Of a DNA stretch of 6,912 nucleotides, positions 1 through 5,681 are shown in pieces. The position numbers and the translations under genes were made by a program. The stretch spans positions 1 through 6,912 of the forward strand of contig QHOZ01000128.1 of NCBI GenBank assembly GCA_003219495.1. The letters are read 5' to 3'. A model generated the notes under the pieces. That model made no database searches, was not told the DNA's origin, and saw nothing but the letters and a program-made list of their open reading frames with translations. Position 1 is the first letter of the stretch, and each line of letters begins with the position of its first letter. Source of the DNA: Verrucomicrobiota bacterium (GTDB lineage: Bacteria > Verrucomicrobiota > Verrucomicrobiae > Chthoniobacterales > UBA10450).

Positions 1-67
1 CAGCGAACATTTCCCACCTCAGTCGTCCGCGCGCTTCGCTCGACATCGCCGAGTTCTTGTTGTCCAT
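1..67 (-). CDS. N-terminal fragment of an unidentified protein (runs off the left edge)
   Basis: An open frame begins with ATG at 67 on the minus strand and stays open for 22 codons to the window edge (reading MDNKNSAMSSEARGRLRWEM, then F, A). The ATG directly follows the TAG stop of nagA with no intervening base, so the gene is probably translated by coupling in the same operon. A second ATG (codon 8) could be the true start. The visible part is hydrophilic with no signal peptide or membrane segment, so a cytoplasmic protein is likely. I do not recognise the family. A glucosamine-6-phosphate deaminase or another amino-sugar gene would fit the position, but nothing in the 22 residues shows it. 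It is called a gene mainly because of its position in the gene train. Confidence 0.5.
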   Translation of the reverse strand, partial: MDNKNSAMSSEARGRLRWEMFA

Positions 68-1216
68 CTAGGCGCGAAAAACTTCTTCGCCGGCAACGAA
101 CGTGCGCAGCACTTCGAGCTCGGGCGAGATCACAACCAAGTCGCCGTCGCCGCCAATTTTAAATTGGCCTTTGTTGTTCAAGCCAATCGCGAATGCCGGT
201 GTGTCGGTCGCCATTCCAATTGCTTCATGCAGCGGCACGCCAACTTTTGTCACCATCGTGCGCACGAGATCGATCATGCGCGAAGCGCTGCCGGCGAGCG
301 CAGACCGATCGGCCAGCAAACAAACGCCGGCTTCGGTGATGCATTTCGTTCCATAAAGCGAAAACTTTGAGCCATCAGGCAAACCGGCGCCGGCCGTCGC
401 GTCGGTGACGAGACAAATGCCGGTGTAACTTTTCGCGCGATACAACATTTTCATCAGCGTGGGCGAAACGTGATGGCCATCCGCGATCAGCTCACAGATG
501 ATTTCCGGCTCGCTCATCGCGAATTCGAGCAGACCGGCGACGCGATCAATTCCGCGGCGGCGCGTCGTCGACATGCAATTGAAAACGTGAGTCACGCTGC
601 GCATTCCGTGCTCGAACGCTGCGCGGGCGTCGTCTTCCCATGCGTCGCTGTGGCCGCCACTGGCGCTGATGTTATTCGCGCACAGTTGGTCGATGAATTC
701 GAGCGCGCCCGTCAACTCTGGCGCAATCGTCATGCGCTTGATCACATCGCTTTGCTCGAGCAGCGGCGCGTAGAACTTCTTCGTCGGCTTGTGCATCAAG
801 CTTGCCCGTTGCGCTCCGGCTTTCGCTTTTGAAATGAACGGCCCTTCGACATGGACGCCCGCGATTTGTTTGATCGAGGATTTCTGAGCGCGAACTCCTT
901 CAATTACTTTCAGGATCGCTTTGATTGGCGCGGTCGCGGTCGTCAGTAAAAGCGAAGTTGTGCCGCCGGTTGCGTGATAATCGCAGATCGCACGAAAAGC
1001 CTTCGGCGAGGCTTCCATTGCGTCATGCCCCATCGCACCGTGCACATGAAGATCGACAAAACCGGGCGCGAGATAATTTCCTTCGAGATCGATTATGTCC
1101 TCGCCCATTGCCGGAGCTTGCGGGCGCATCCCGGTAATGATTCCGCTCTCGACGATGAGATCGAGCCCGTCTTGAACGCCATACGGAAAAATCAGCCGGG
1201 CGTTCTTGAAGATCAT
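68..1216 (-). CDS. nagA: N-acetylglucosamine-6-phosphate deacetylase
   Basis: The 382-residue product is full length for NagA, which hydrolyses GlcNAc-6-phosphate to glucosamine-6-phosphate and acetate in the cytoplasm, the committed step of amino-sugar catabolism and cell-wall recycling. Visible landmarks are a small N-terminal beta domain, then PGFVDLHVHG (51-60), HVEGPF (122-127), GGHSDA (187-192), THVFNCM (209-215), DGHHV (246-250) and TDATAG (271-276). By family knowledge, E124, H189 and H210 are metal ligands and D272 is the catalytic acid/base. The HxH pair (H57, H59) resembles Bacillus-type binuclear NagA rather than the E. coli enzyme, which lacks it. The ATG start overlaps the upstream amidohydrolase stop as ATGA, implying translational coupling; no Shine-Dalgarno is visible. 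The stop is TAG. The identification is secure; the binuclear site is inferred from the motif. Confidence 0.96.
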   Translation of the reverse strand: MIFKNARLIFPYGVQDGLDLIVESGIITGMRPQAPAMGEDIIDLEGNYLAPGFVDLHVHGAMGHDAMEASPKAFRAICDYHATGGTTSLLLTTATAPIKAILKVIEGVRAQKSSIKQIAGVHVEGPFISKAKAGAQRASLMHKPTKKFYAPLLEQSDVIKRMTIAPELTGALEFIDQLCANNISASGGHSDAWEDDARAAFEHGMRSVTHVFNCMSTTRRRGIDRVAGLLEFAMSEPEIICELIADGHHVSPTLMKMLYRAKSYTGICLVTDATAGAGLPDGSKFSLYGTKCITEAGVCLLADRSALAGSASRMIDLVRTMVTKVGVPLHEAIGMATDTPAFAIGLNNKGQFKIGGDGDLVVISPELEVLRTFVAGEEVFRA

Positions 1217-2214
1217 CGTTGCAGTCTAAGCAAATCCGTTGCCCGCGTGAACACTTCATCTGAAAATCCGAGCGCGCGCTTGAATTGAAAATCGCGCTCG
1301 AGCGGATTGCCGATGTTTTGGATGCGCCGGAACGCTTCGTGATCGAGCGAGCCGTTCAGCCAAAGCCGGTGAGCGAGCACGGGCACGGGAAAATCGCTGC
1401 CATGCAAAATGCGCGGCTCGATCGCAGGTTCGCGACAATCGAGCAAATGCGCGCAGCGATTCACTGAAATCAAAGCGCTGATGTCGCCGTAGAGATTTGG
1501 GAATTCACGTGTCATCGCGACCCAATCGTCGAAATAATCGCGATCGAAAGCGCCGCTGCTCGTCGCGCAATGCGCGGCAATGACGGTAACGCCGCATTCG
1601 AGCGGCGTGCGCAGTAATTTCGGATCGGCGAATTTTTTGTTCACGACCGGAACGGTGTGCTCGCCGCCGGTGTGCGCGAGCAACGGCAGACGCGCCTTCG
1701 CCATTTTGTTCCAGAACGGAACGTAACGCTTGTCCGACGGGTCGATGTTCTGACAGTTCGGCAGACATTTCATCAAGACTGCGCCGCGCGCGATGCAGCG
1801 ATCCAACTCATCGAGCGCGTCACGTCGGGCGGGATGAATCGAAACACCGGCAAGAAATTCCGGATGCTCCCGCGCAAGATCGAGAACGACATCGTTTGGA
1901 ACAAACATTGAGCCGAGATCTTCGCGCGGAGTGCCGTCGGGATCGTGCACTCGCTCGTGCGCGAGCAGAACAACGGCCCCGAGTGACGATTCACGAACGA
2001 ACTTCAGGAGATTATCGGAATAAATTTTTTCGAGATCGCCCTCCAGCGCGGTCGCCGGCATGCCGAGCTGCCGAATCATGAAACCGGCGAGAAAGCTGTG
2101 CCATCCTTTCAAGCGCAACCAACCGCCGGAACCGGCGCTGCCATTGCCCACCATGTGAACGTGCATGTCGATTCGCACGGGGAACTGATTGCGTTTGCTT
2201 TGCCAAAAGTCCAT
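1213..2214 (-). CDS. Metal-dependent amidohydrolase (amidohydrolase 2 type, TIM barrel), substrate unknown
   Basis: From the ATG at 2214 this is a 333-residue protein with an amidohydrolase metal site in the expected order: DMHVH (H18, H20), IHPAR (H127), LLAHTGG (H181), AAHCATSS (H215) and LHGSDFPVP (D274). This suits the ACMSD/uracil-hydrolase-like group (Pfam PF04909), zinc-dependent hydrolases or decarboxylases of diverse substrates. No signal peptide is visible, so it is probably cytoplasmic. The frame can extend to a TTG at 2298, but that would run 71 bases into the divergent acyltransferase gene, and the extra residues do not look conserved, so the ATG is preferred. The gene overlaps nagA by four bases (ATGA), so the two are surely co-expressed. 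That suggests, but does not prove, action on an amino sugar or cell-wall derivative. All metal ligands are present, so the enzyme should be active. Confidence 0.88.
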   Translation of the reverse strand: MDFWQSKRNQFPVRIDMHVHMVGNGSAGSGGWLRLKGWHSFLAGFMIRQLGMPATALEGDLEKIYSDNLLKFVRESSLGAVVLLAHERVHDPDGTPREDLGSMFVPNDVVLDLAREHPEFLAGVSIHPARRDALDELDRCIARGAVLMKCLPNCQNIDPSDKRYVPFWNKMAKARLPLLAHTGGEHTVPVVNKKFADPKLLRTPLECGVTVIAAHCATSSGAFDRDYFDDWVAMTREFPNLYGDISALISVNRCAHLLDCREPAIEPRILHGSDFPVPVLAHRLWLNGSLDHEAFRRIQNIGNPLERDFQFKRALGFSDEVFTRATDLLRLQR

Positions 2215-2227
2215 TTTCGATCCCGCG

Positions 2228-3121
2228 ATGGAGAGCGGCCAAGGCCGGTTTGCGGTCGAAAGTGTTTTCTGGCGACGGGTGATCGATGGGACGGTCAATC
2301 ACATTCCGGCGATTTTTCATCGGCCGCTGATCTGGATCGCGGCATTTTTATTTTTCTTCATTGCAACACCGGCCCGAAAGGCTTTGCTCCAAAACCTGCG
2401 ACTGGTTCGACCGCGCTCGTTGCGCGTTGTGAATTATTTTCGCGTGCTGCGAGTGTTCGCGAATTTCGGCTGGTCGCTGCGCGACTCGGCGGCATATCGC
2501 ATTACCAAGGCACGCGTGCGCTACGAGCTCGAGGGCGGACGTTTTCTGGAACAGCTTGCTTCCGGCAAAGGCGCAATTGTTCTGACCGCGCACATGGGCA
2601 ACTACGATTTAGGCGCGGCATTGTTTGCCGAACGCTTCCACCGGAAATTGAAAATGGTGAGGGCGCCGGAACCGGACGCGCTCGCCGCGCAACATGTCGA
2701 TCTTGCATTGCAACAATCGACCGCCGGCAAGGTCGAGGTGGGTTATAGCGGTGACGGTCCTTCGCTCGCATTCGATTTACTGAACGATTTACGCAACGGC
2801 GAGATCATCTGTATTCAAGGCGATCGCGTAGTCGGCGACGTTGGACGTGCGCCGGTGCAACTTTCCAGTCGCGAAGTTTTTCTTCCCAACGGTCCATTCG
2901 TACTCGCAACGGTTTCGCAGGCTCGGATCTATCCGTTGTTCATCGTGCGCACCGGCTATCACAAATACAAAATCATTTCGCGGGAGCCGATCGTCGCCAA
3001 TCGGGGGAACGGTTCGCGCGAGGAAGCCATCGCGGGCGCGATGCAGAATTGGGCGCGCGTGCTTCAGGAAGTAACACGGCGCTATTGGCCGCAGTGGTTC
3101 GCTTTTGTGCCGCTGAAGTAA
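2228..3121 (+). CDS. LpxL/HtrB-family lysophospholipid (lipid A-type) acyltransferase
   Basis: The 297-residue protein is close to the usual ~300 residues of the lipid A late acyltransferase family (Pfam PF03279), inner-membrane enzymes that transfer a fatty acyl chain from acyl-ACP to a lipid A precursor. It has an amphipathic start and one hydrophobic anchor (about 30-48, PLIWIAAFLFFFIA), then the catalytic HX4D motif HMGNYD (H122, D127), the IQGDR motif (196-200), FLPNGPF (218-224) and a C-terminal PQWFAFVP (288-295). The motif order matches the family. The ATG at 2228 is chosen over a TTG at 2189, which would overlap the divergent amidohydrolase start; no clear Shine-Dalgarno precedes either. 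The gene stands alone on its strand, 13 bases from the divergent amidohydrolase and 8 bases from the convergent prepilin peptidase. The exact acceptor (lipid A or another lipid) cannot be told from sequence. Its presence supports a diderm cell. Confidence 0.88.
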   Translation: MESGQGRFAVESVFWRRVIDGTVNHIPAIFHRPLIWIAAFLFFFIATPARKALLQNLRLVRPRSLRVVNYFRVLRVFANFGWSLRDSAAYRITKARVRYELEGGRFLEQLASGKGAIVLTAHMGNYDLGAALFAERFHRKLKMVRAPEPDALAAQHVDLALQQSTAGKVEVGYSGDGPSLAFDLLNDLRNGEIICIQGDRVVGDVGRAPVQLSSREVFLPNGPFVLATVSQARIYPLFIVRTGYHKYKIISREPIVANRGNGSREEAIAGAMQNWARVLQEVTRRYWPQWFAFVPLK

Positions 3122-3138
3122 CGGCGACGTTAGAGCGG
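3110..3138. terminator. Hairpin spanning both stop codons of a convergent gene pair (possible bidirectional terminator)
   Basis: An inverted repeat TAACG (3119-3123) / CGTTA (3128-3132) closes on the four-base loop GCGA, a GNRA-type tetraloop in the plus-strand RNA. It is nested in an outer repeat CCGCT (3110-3114) / AGCGG (3134-3138) with an asymmetric 4x1 internal loop. The acyltransferase stop (3119-3121) and the prepilin peptidase stop (3130-3132) are the two ends of the inner stem. No T-tract follows on either strand, so it is not a classical intrinsic terminator; it may slow polymerase or protect 3' ends. The structure is seen in the sequence; the function is inferred. Confidence 0.4.
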
Positions 3139-4227
3139 ATTCATGAGATGCATGTACCAGCTCACGAATTTTTCGCCGAAGAACATCCACATCAGGGCGC
3201 CGAGCGCGAGATAAGGACCGAATGGTAATTTGGCGGACCAAACGCGTTTGCCGATGATCAGCGTCCCGAGTCCAACAAGAGATCCGGCGACTGAGCCCGC
3301 GAAAATGCTGAACAACACACCGCGCCAGCCGAGAAAGGCGCCGATCGCCGCCAGAAATCTCAAATCGCCGCGGCCCATTGCTTCGCGCGGAATTTCCAGC
3401 TCGGTCGCAACGCCGGAGATGTGGTCCACCGTGTCGAGCATGAACTCGTCGCTGCCGATGCGCACGCGATTGTAATGAAAGTCGAGAAGAGCGGCGCTGA
3501 AATCGCGATTGTCGATCTTGCACTCGTCGCAATGCAGCAGCATCCGATCTTTTTCGCGCGCGAAGTAATCGCTCCAAAGGCTGCGTTCCTCGCCGACCGC
3601 AAAATCGGCGTCGTCGCCCTGTCGCGTCCAGGTGAACAGTGTCGGCCCATCGAGTTTTACTCGTTTCTTTCCAAACGCGATTTTCCCGCCCTCGAGAACG
3701 ATCCACAAAATCACATAACCGAGCGCGGCGGCGAGGGCCGAACGGACAACGGCCGCGACGCGCGAATCAGCGCCCATCAATTCGGGAACGAGCAAGCTTG
3801 CGATGATGCCGACCACGGTGCCGCCAATCGTGATTTCATCGGGGATGATGAAATGCTCGAGATCGACGAAGGTGGCGATGAGCAGAATGGAAATGAAAAC
3901 CCAGTAGGCGATCGCGATTTTCCACGGGAAAAATTGCCAGGCGGCAAGAAAGAGCAGCGCGGTAAGCAATTCGACGCCGAAATAACGAAACGCGATCTTG
4001 GTGCCGCACTTCGCGCAGCGCGCGCGCAGAAGCAGCCAGCTGACCAGCGGAATATTTTGATGCCACGGAATCAGCGTTTTGCATTCGGGGCAAAAGGAAC
4101 GGCGCGGTTGGCGGATGGAGATGTCGCGCGGCAAACGATAGATGCCGACGTTCAGAAATGAGCCGATCGCGGCGCCGGTGACGAACGCGACCACTGCGAA
4201 AAGTGCGACGTAAAAGGAAATATCCAC
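3130..4227 (-). CDS. Type IV prepilin peptidase / N-methyltransferase (A24 family) with a long cytoplasmic insertion
   Basis: The 365-residue membrane protein cleaves and N-methylates type IV prepilins or type II secretion pseudopilins at the cytoplasmic membrane (PilD/GspO family). Order: first membrane segment with GSFLNV (22-27) and RLP (31-33); the N-terminal zinc-ribbon cysteines CPEC (46-49) and CAKC (71-74); several hydrophobic segments between about 86 and 184; first catalytic aspartate D122 in VDLEHFIIPDE; second aspartate D288 in GRGDLR (285-290, the GxGD motif, with Arg where Lys is usual); and final membrane segments at about 290-352. Family members are commonly 250-290 residues; the excess is an insertion at about 188-280 containing CDEC (233-236). 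The start is GTG, four bases after the tatC stop, so it is probably coupled to the upstream genes. Both aspartates are present, so activity is expected. Genes for its pilin substrates are not in the window. Confidence 0.93.
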   Translation of the reverse strand: MDISFYVALFAVVAFVTGAAIGSFLNVGIYRLPRDISIRQPRRSFCPECKTLIPWHQNIPLVSWLLLRARCAKCGTKIAFRYFGVELLTALLFLAAWQFFPWKIAIAYWVFISILLIATFVDLEHFIIPDEITIGGTVVGIIASLLVPELMGADSRVAAVVRSALAAALGYVILWIVLEGGKIAFGKKRVKLDGPTLFTWTRQGDDADFAVGEERSLWSDYFAREKDRMLLHCDECKIDNRDFSAALLDFHYNRVRIGSDEFMLDTVDHISGVATELEIPREAMGRGDLRFLAAIGAFLGWRGVLFSIFAGSVAGSLVGLGTLIIGKRVWSAKLPFGPYLALGALMWMFFGEKFVSWYMHLMNPL

Positions 4228-4231
4228 GCGA

Positions 4232-4408
4232 TCAGGTTGCAGTTCTGGCTTTGCGGCGCTCCACCACCCACGCGATCCAGATGCAGCTTTCGTAAAGCAA
4301 CGTCATCGGTGCCGCCATCGCGATCAGCGTTAAAATATCCGGCGTCGGCGCGATGATTGCCGCCAAAATAAAAATGAGGACGATGGCGTACGGTCGGGTG
4401 CGCGCCAT
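4232..4408 (-). CDS. tatC: TatC C-terminal part (segments 5-6), separated from the main tatC frame by an in-frame TGA
   Basis: These 58 codons continue the tatC frame after the TGA at 4412-4414, with one Phe codon before the ATG at 4408. The sequence reads as the end of TatC: RPYAIV (5-10) opening membrane segment 5 (about 8-20), the periplasmic turn APTPD (20-24) where TPPD is common in the family, segment 6 (about 25-49) with LLYES (37-41), and a basic tail ending in TGA at 4232-4234. The ATG could serve as a reinitiation start (TGA TTC ATG), which would make a separate two-helix subunit. Alternatively this is simply the tail of one TatC interrupted by a nonsense change or a sequence error. 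The identity of the segment is well supported; whether it is made as its own protein is unknown. It ends four bases before the prepilin peptidase GTG. Confidence 0.6.
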   Translation of the reverse strand: MARTRPYAIVLIFILAAIIAPTPDILTLIAMAAPMTLLYESCIWIAWVVERRKARTAT

Positions 4409-4411
4409 GAA

Positions 4412-5011
4412 TCAGTAGGTAATCAGTCCGAAATAAACCAAGGCGAGCACGACCACGGGCAATTCGAAGGCGAGACCGAAGCCGAGAACGAATTTGGTCA
4501 CGAAGGAATAATATTCCTGCACCGTCCAGGTCGGCGCCCAACCGAGCGATTGCGTGTCGCGGAAGAAAAACAGAATTGTTTTGGGCAACAACCAAAGGTA
4601 GCCGAGCAACACGCCCACGAGAAAAAGACCGAAGCTGCCGAGAATGGCCGGCAACAAAAATTTCCTTTCGATGGAGGTCAACGCCGGCAAAACGAATTCC
4701 GCCAGGAAATAAAGCAACAGAGGGAACGCAATCACGATTCCGGCGTAAAACGCGAGATGAAACGAGATCACGAAGGAATCGGTAATGCCCAGGGCTTTGA
4801 GCGCGCCAACTTGCGGATCGACATCTCGCAGCGGCGCCTGCATCACGCGCACGAGCGTTGTGCGAAACGCGAAACACAAAATCATCGCGCCGATCAGCGT
4901 GAGCGCCATTTTCACGATCATCCACCGGAGCTCCTCGAGGTGCTCGAGAAACGGCTTCGACGTCTCGGTTTCCGGCAGCTCGCGAAATTTGAAGACGTCG
5001 CGCAGGGCCAT
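4412..5011 (-). CDS. tatC: Sec-independent (twin-arginine) translocase subunit TatC, truncated after membrane segment 4
   Basis: TatC is the inner-membrane receptor of the Tat system, which binds twin-arginine signal peptides and, with TatA-type subunits, exports folded proteins. The 199 residues from the ATG at 5011 show the conserved cytoplasmic FLEHLEELR (21-29), segment 1 (about 32-50), LTSIERK (111-117, with E115 matching the conserved loop glutamate of the signal-peptide site), segments 2-3, and FELPVVV (182-188) in segment 4. The frame stops at TGA (4412-4414) right after GLITY, whereas TatC normally has six segments and about 250-260 residues. The missing part lies in the same frame just beyond the stop; joined, the locus (4232-5011) would encode 259 residues plus the stop position. 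If the stop is real, this product lacks segments 5-6 and probably does not work alone. An extension to 5065 would overlap the Nudix gene; the ATG at 5011 sits 5 bases after that gene's stop. No tatA gene is in view. Confidence 0.9.
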   Translation of the reverse strand: MALRDVFKFRELPETETSKPFLEHLEELRWMIVKMALTLIGAMILCFAFRTTLVRVMQAPLRDVDPQVGALKALGITDSFVISFHLAFYAGIVIAFPLLLYFLAEFVLPALTSIERKFLLPAILGSFGLFLVGVLLGYLWLLPKTILFFFRDTQSLGWAPTWTVQEYYSFVTKFVLGFGLAFELPVVVLALVYFGLITY

Positions 5012-5016
5012 TTGAA

Positions 5017-5610
5017 TTAGTGCACGTCGAGCGAAATGCAGCCGAAGGCGGCGAGCCGCGCGCAAATCCCGAGTGTGTTCGCGTCGCGGATATCGTTCTT
5101 TTTTATCATCTCGCGAATTTCGGAAACGCTGAACGCCTTACAGTGGAGGATCGACTCCATTTCCTCATGTTGATCGCCGCCCGGGCAGGGTTGCACCGGC
5201 CGGGCGAAAAAAAGATAGCCATACTCGTCGGTGAAACCCGGTGATGAAAAATAATGGCCGAGCGGAATCAATTCGCCGCCCGGCGCGAGCTCGTAACCGG
5301 TTTCTTCGCGCAGCTCCTTGAGCGCGATTTTCCTTATTGCCTCTTCGTCCGATTCTTCGCCGTCGATCTGACCCGCAGGCATTTCCCAAATCGCGGAGCG
5401 GATCGGAACGCGTTCCTGTTGAATCATCAACAATTTTCCGTCCGCGGTCATCGGCGCAACGATCACGGCCGCTTTGCGATGAGCGACAACCCAGGACCGC
5501 TCCTCTTTCTTCGCCGGTGTGCGAACTTTCTCCGTCGCAACCTCGAGATGATCATTCGCGAAATGCGTTTCGCTGGAAATTGTTTGCCATCCGTCACTGT
5601 CCCTCACCAT
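5017..5610 (-). CDS. Nudix hydrolase, ADP-ribose pyrophosphatase type
   Basis: From the ATG at 5610 the protein has 197 residues, typical of ADP-ribose pyrophosphatases (NudF-like), which split ADP-ribose or other nucleotide sugars into AMP and a sugar phosphate in the cytoplasm using Mg2+. It has an N-terminal beta domain (about 8-45), strands AAVIVAPM and LLMIQQER, then EMPAG (76-80), the Nudix helix ending KELREETGY (98-106, with E99, E102 and E103 as expected metal ligands), and SSPGFTDE (122-129), a motif characteristic of this subfamily. The helix seems about four residues longer than usual relative to PAG. The start is favoured by AAAGGGA about 6-8 bases upstream, the best Shine-Dalgarno in the window; a TTG at 5661 has no such support. 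It lies 71 bases after glpX and 5 bases before tatC. The substrate is inferred from the family. Confidence 0.9.
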   Translation of the reverse strand: MVRDSDGWQTISSETHFANDHLEVATEKVRTPAKKEERSWVVAHRKAAVIVAPMTADGKLLMIQQERVPIRSAIWEMPAGQIDGEESDEEAIRKIALKELREETGYELAPGGELIPLGHYFSSPGFTDEYGYLFFARPVQPCPGGDQHEEMESILHCKAFSVSEIREMIKKNDIRDANTLGICARLAAFGCISLDVH

Positions 5611-5681
5611 TTTTTTCCCTTTCACGGCGACAACTGTAGGGGCGACGGTCGTTCGTCGCAAAATTTTCCGGCGCGCGAGCG
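5611..5681 (-). other. glpX-Nudix intergenic gap with an inverted repeat
   Basis: The 71-base gap holds a perfect six-base inverted repeat GCGACG (5642-5647) / CGTCGC (5654-5659) with a six-base loop, a nearby direct copy of GGCGAC (5627-5632 and 5641-5646), and the palindrome AAAATTTT (5660-5667 region). On the minus strand the hairpin lies just after the glpX stop but is followed by CCCC rather than a T-run, so it is not an evident terminator. It might be an mRNA processing or attenuation site between glpX and the downstream genes, or chance. The Shine-Dalgarno of the Nudix gene sits at the low-coordinate end. Confidence 0.25.

Noticed and set aside
2098..2748. A 216-codon plus-strand open frame overlapping the acyltransferase start
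   Set aside because: It is in a different frame from the acyltransferase and antisense to the amidohydrolase; the composition is low-complexity Arg/Ala/Gly without motifs.
2789..3706. A 305-codon minus-strand open frame
   Set aside because: It is very rich in Arg and low in hydrophobic pattern, and it lies across the acyltransferase (antisense) and the prepilin peptidase (another frame), both of which have clear motifs.
3421..4161. A 246-codon plus-strand open frame
   Set aside because: It is antisense to the well-supported prepilin peptidase; the translation has no recognisable domain, and such long shadow frames are expected opposite GC-rich codons.
4383..4414. TatC as a selenoprotein using UGA for selenocysteine
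   Set aside because: The position is a cytoplasmic loop with no catalytic Cys in the family, the hairpin does not match a SECIS loop, and no selenocysteine genes are in view. A nonsense change, an error or a split is simpler.
4152..4925. A 257-codon minus-strand open frame across tatC
   Set aside because: It is out of frame with the tatC motifs and Arg/His-rich; TatC membrane segments and conserved glutamates are in the other frame.
5642..5659. Intrinsic terminator after glpX
   Set aside because: The six-base stem is real but no T-run follows it on the minus strand, and the downstream Nudix gene is close and in the same direction.
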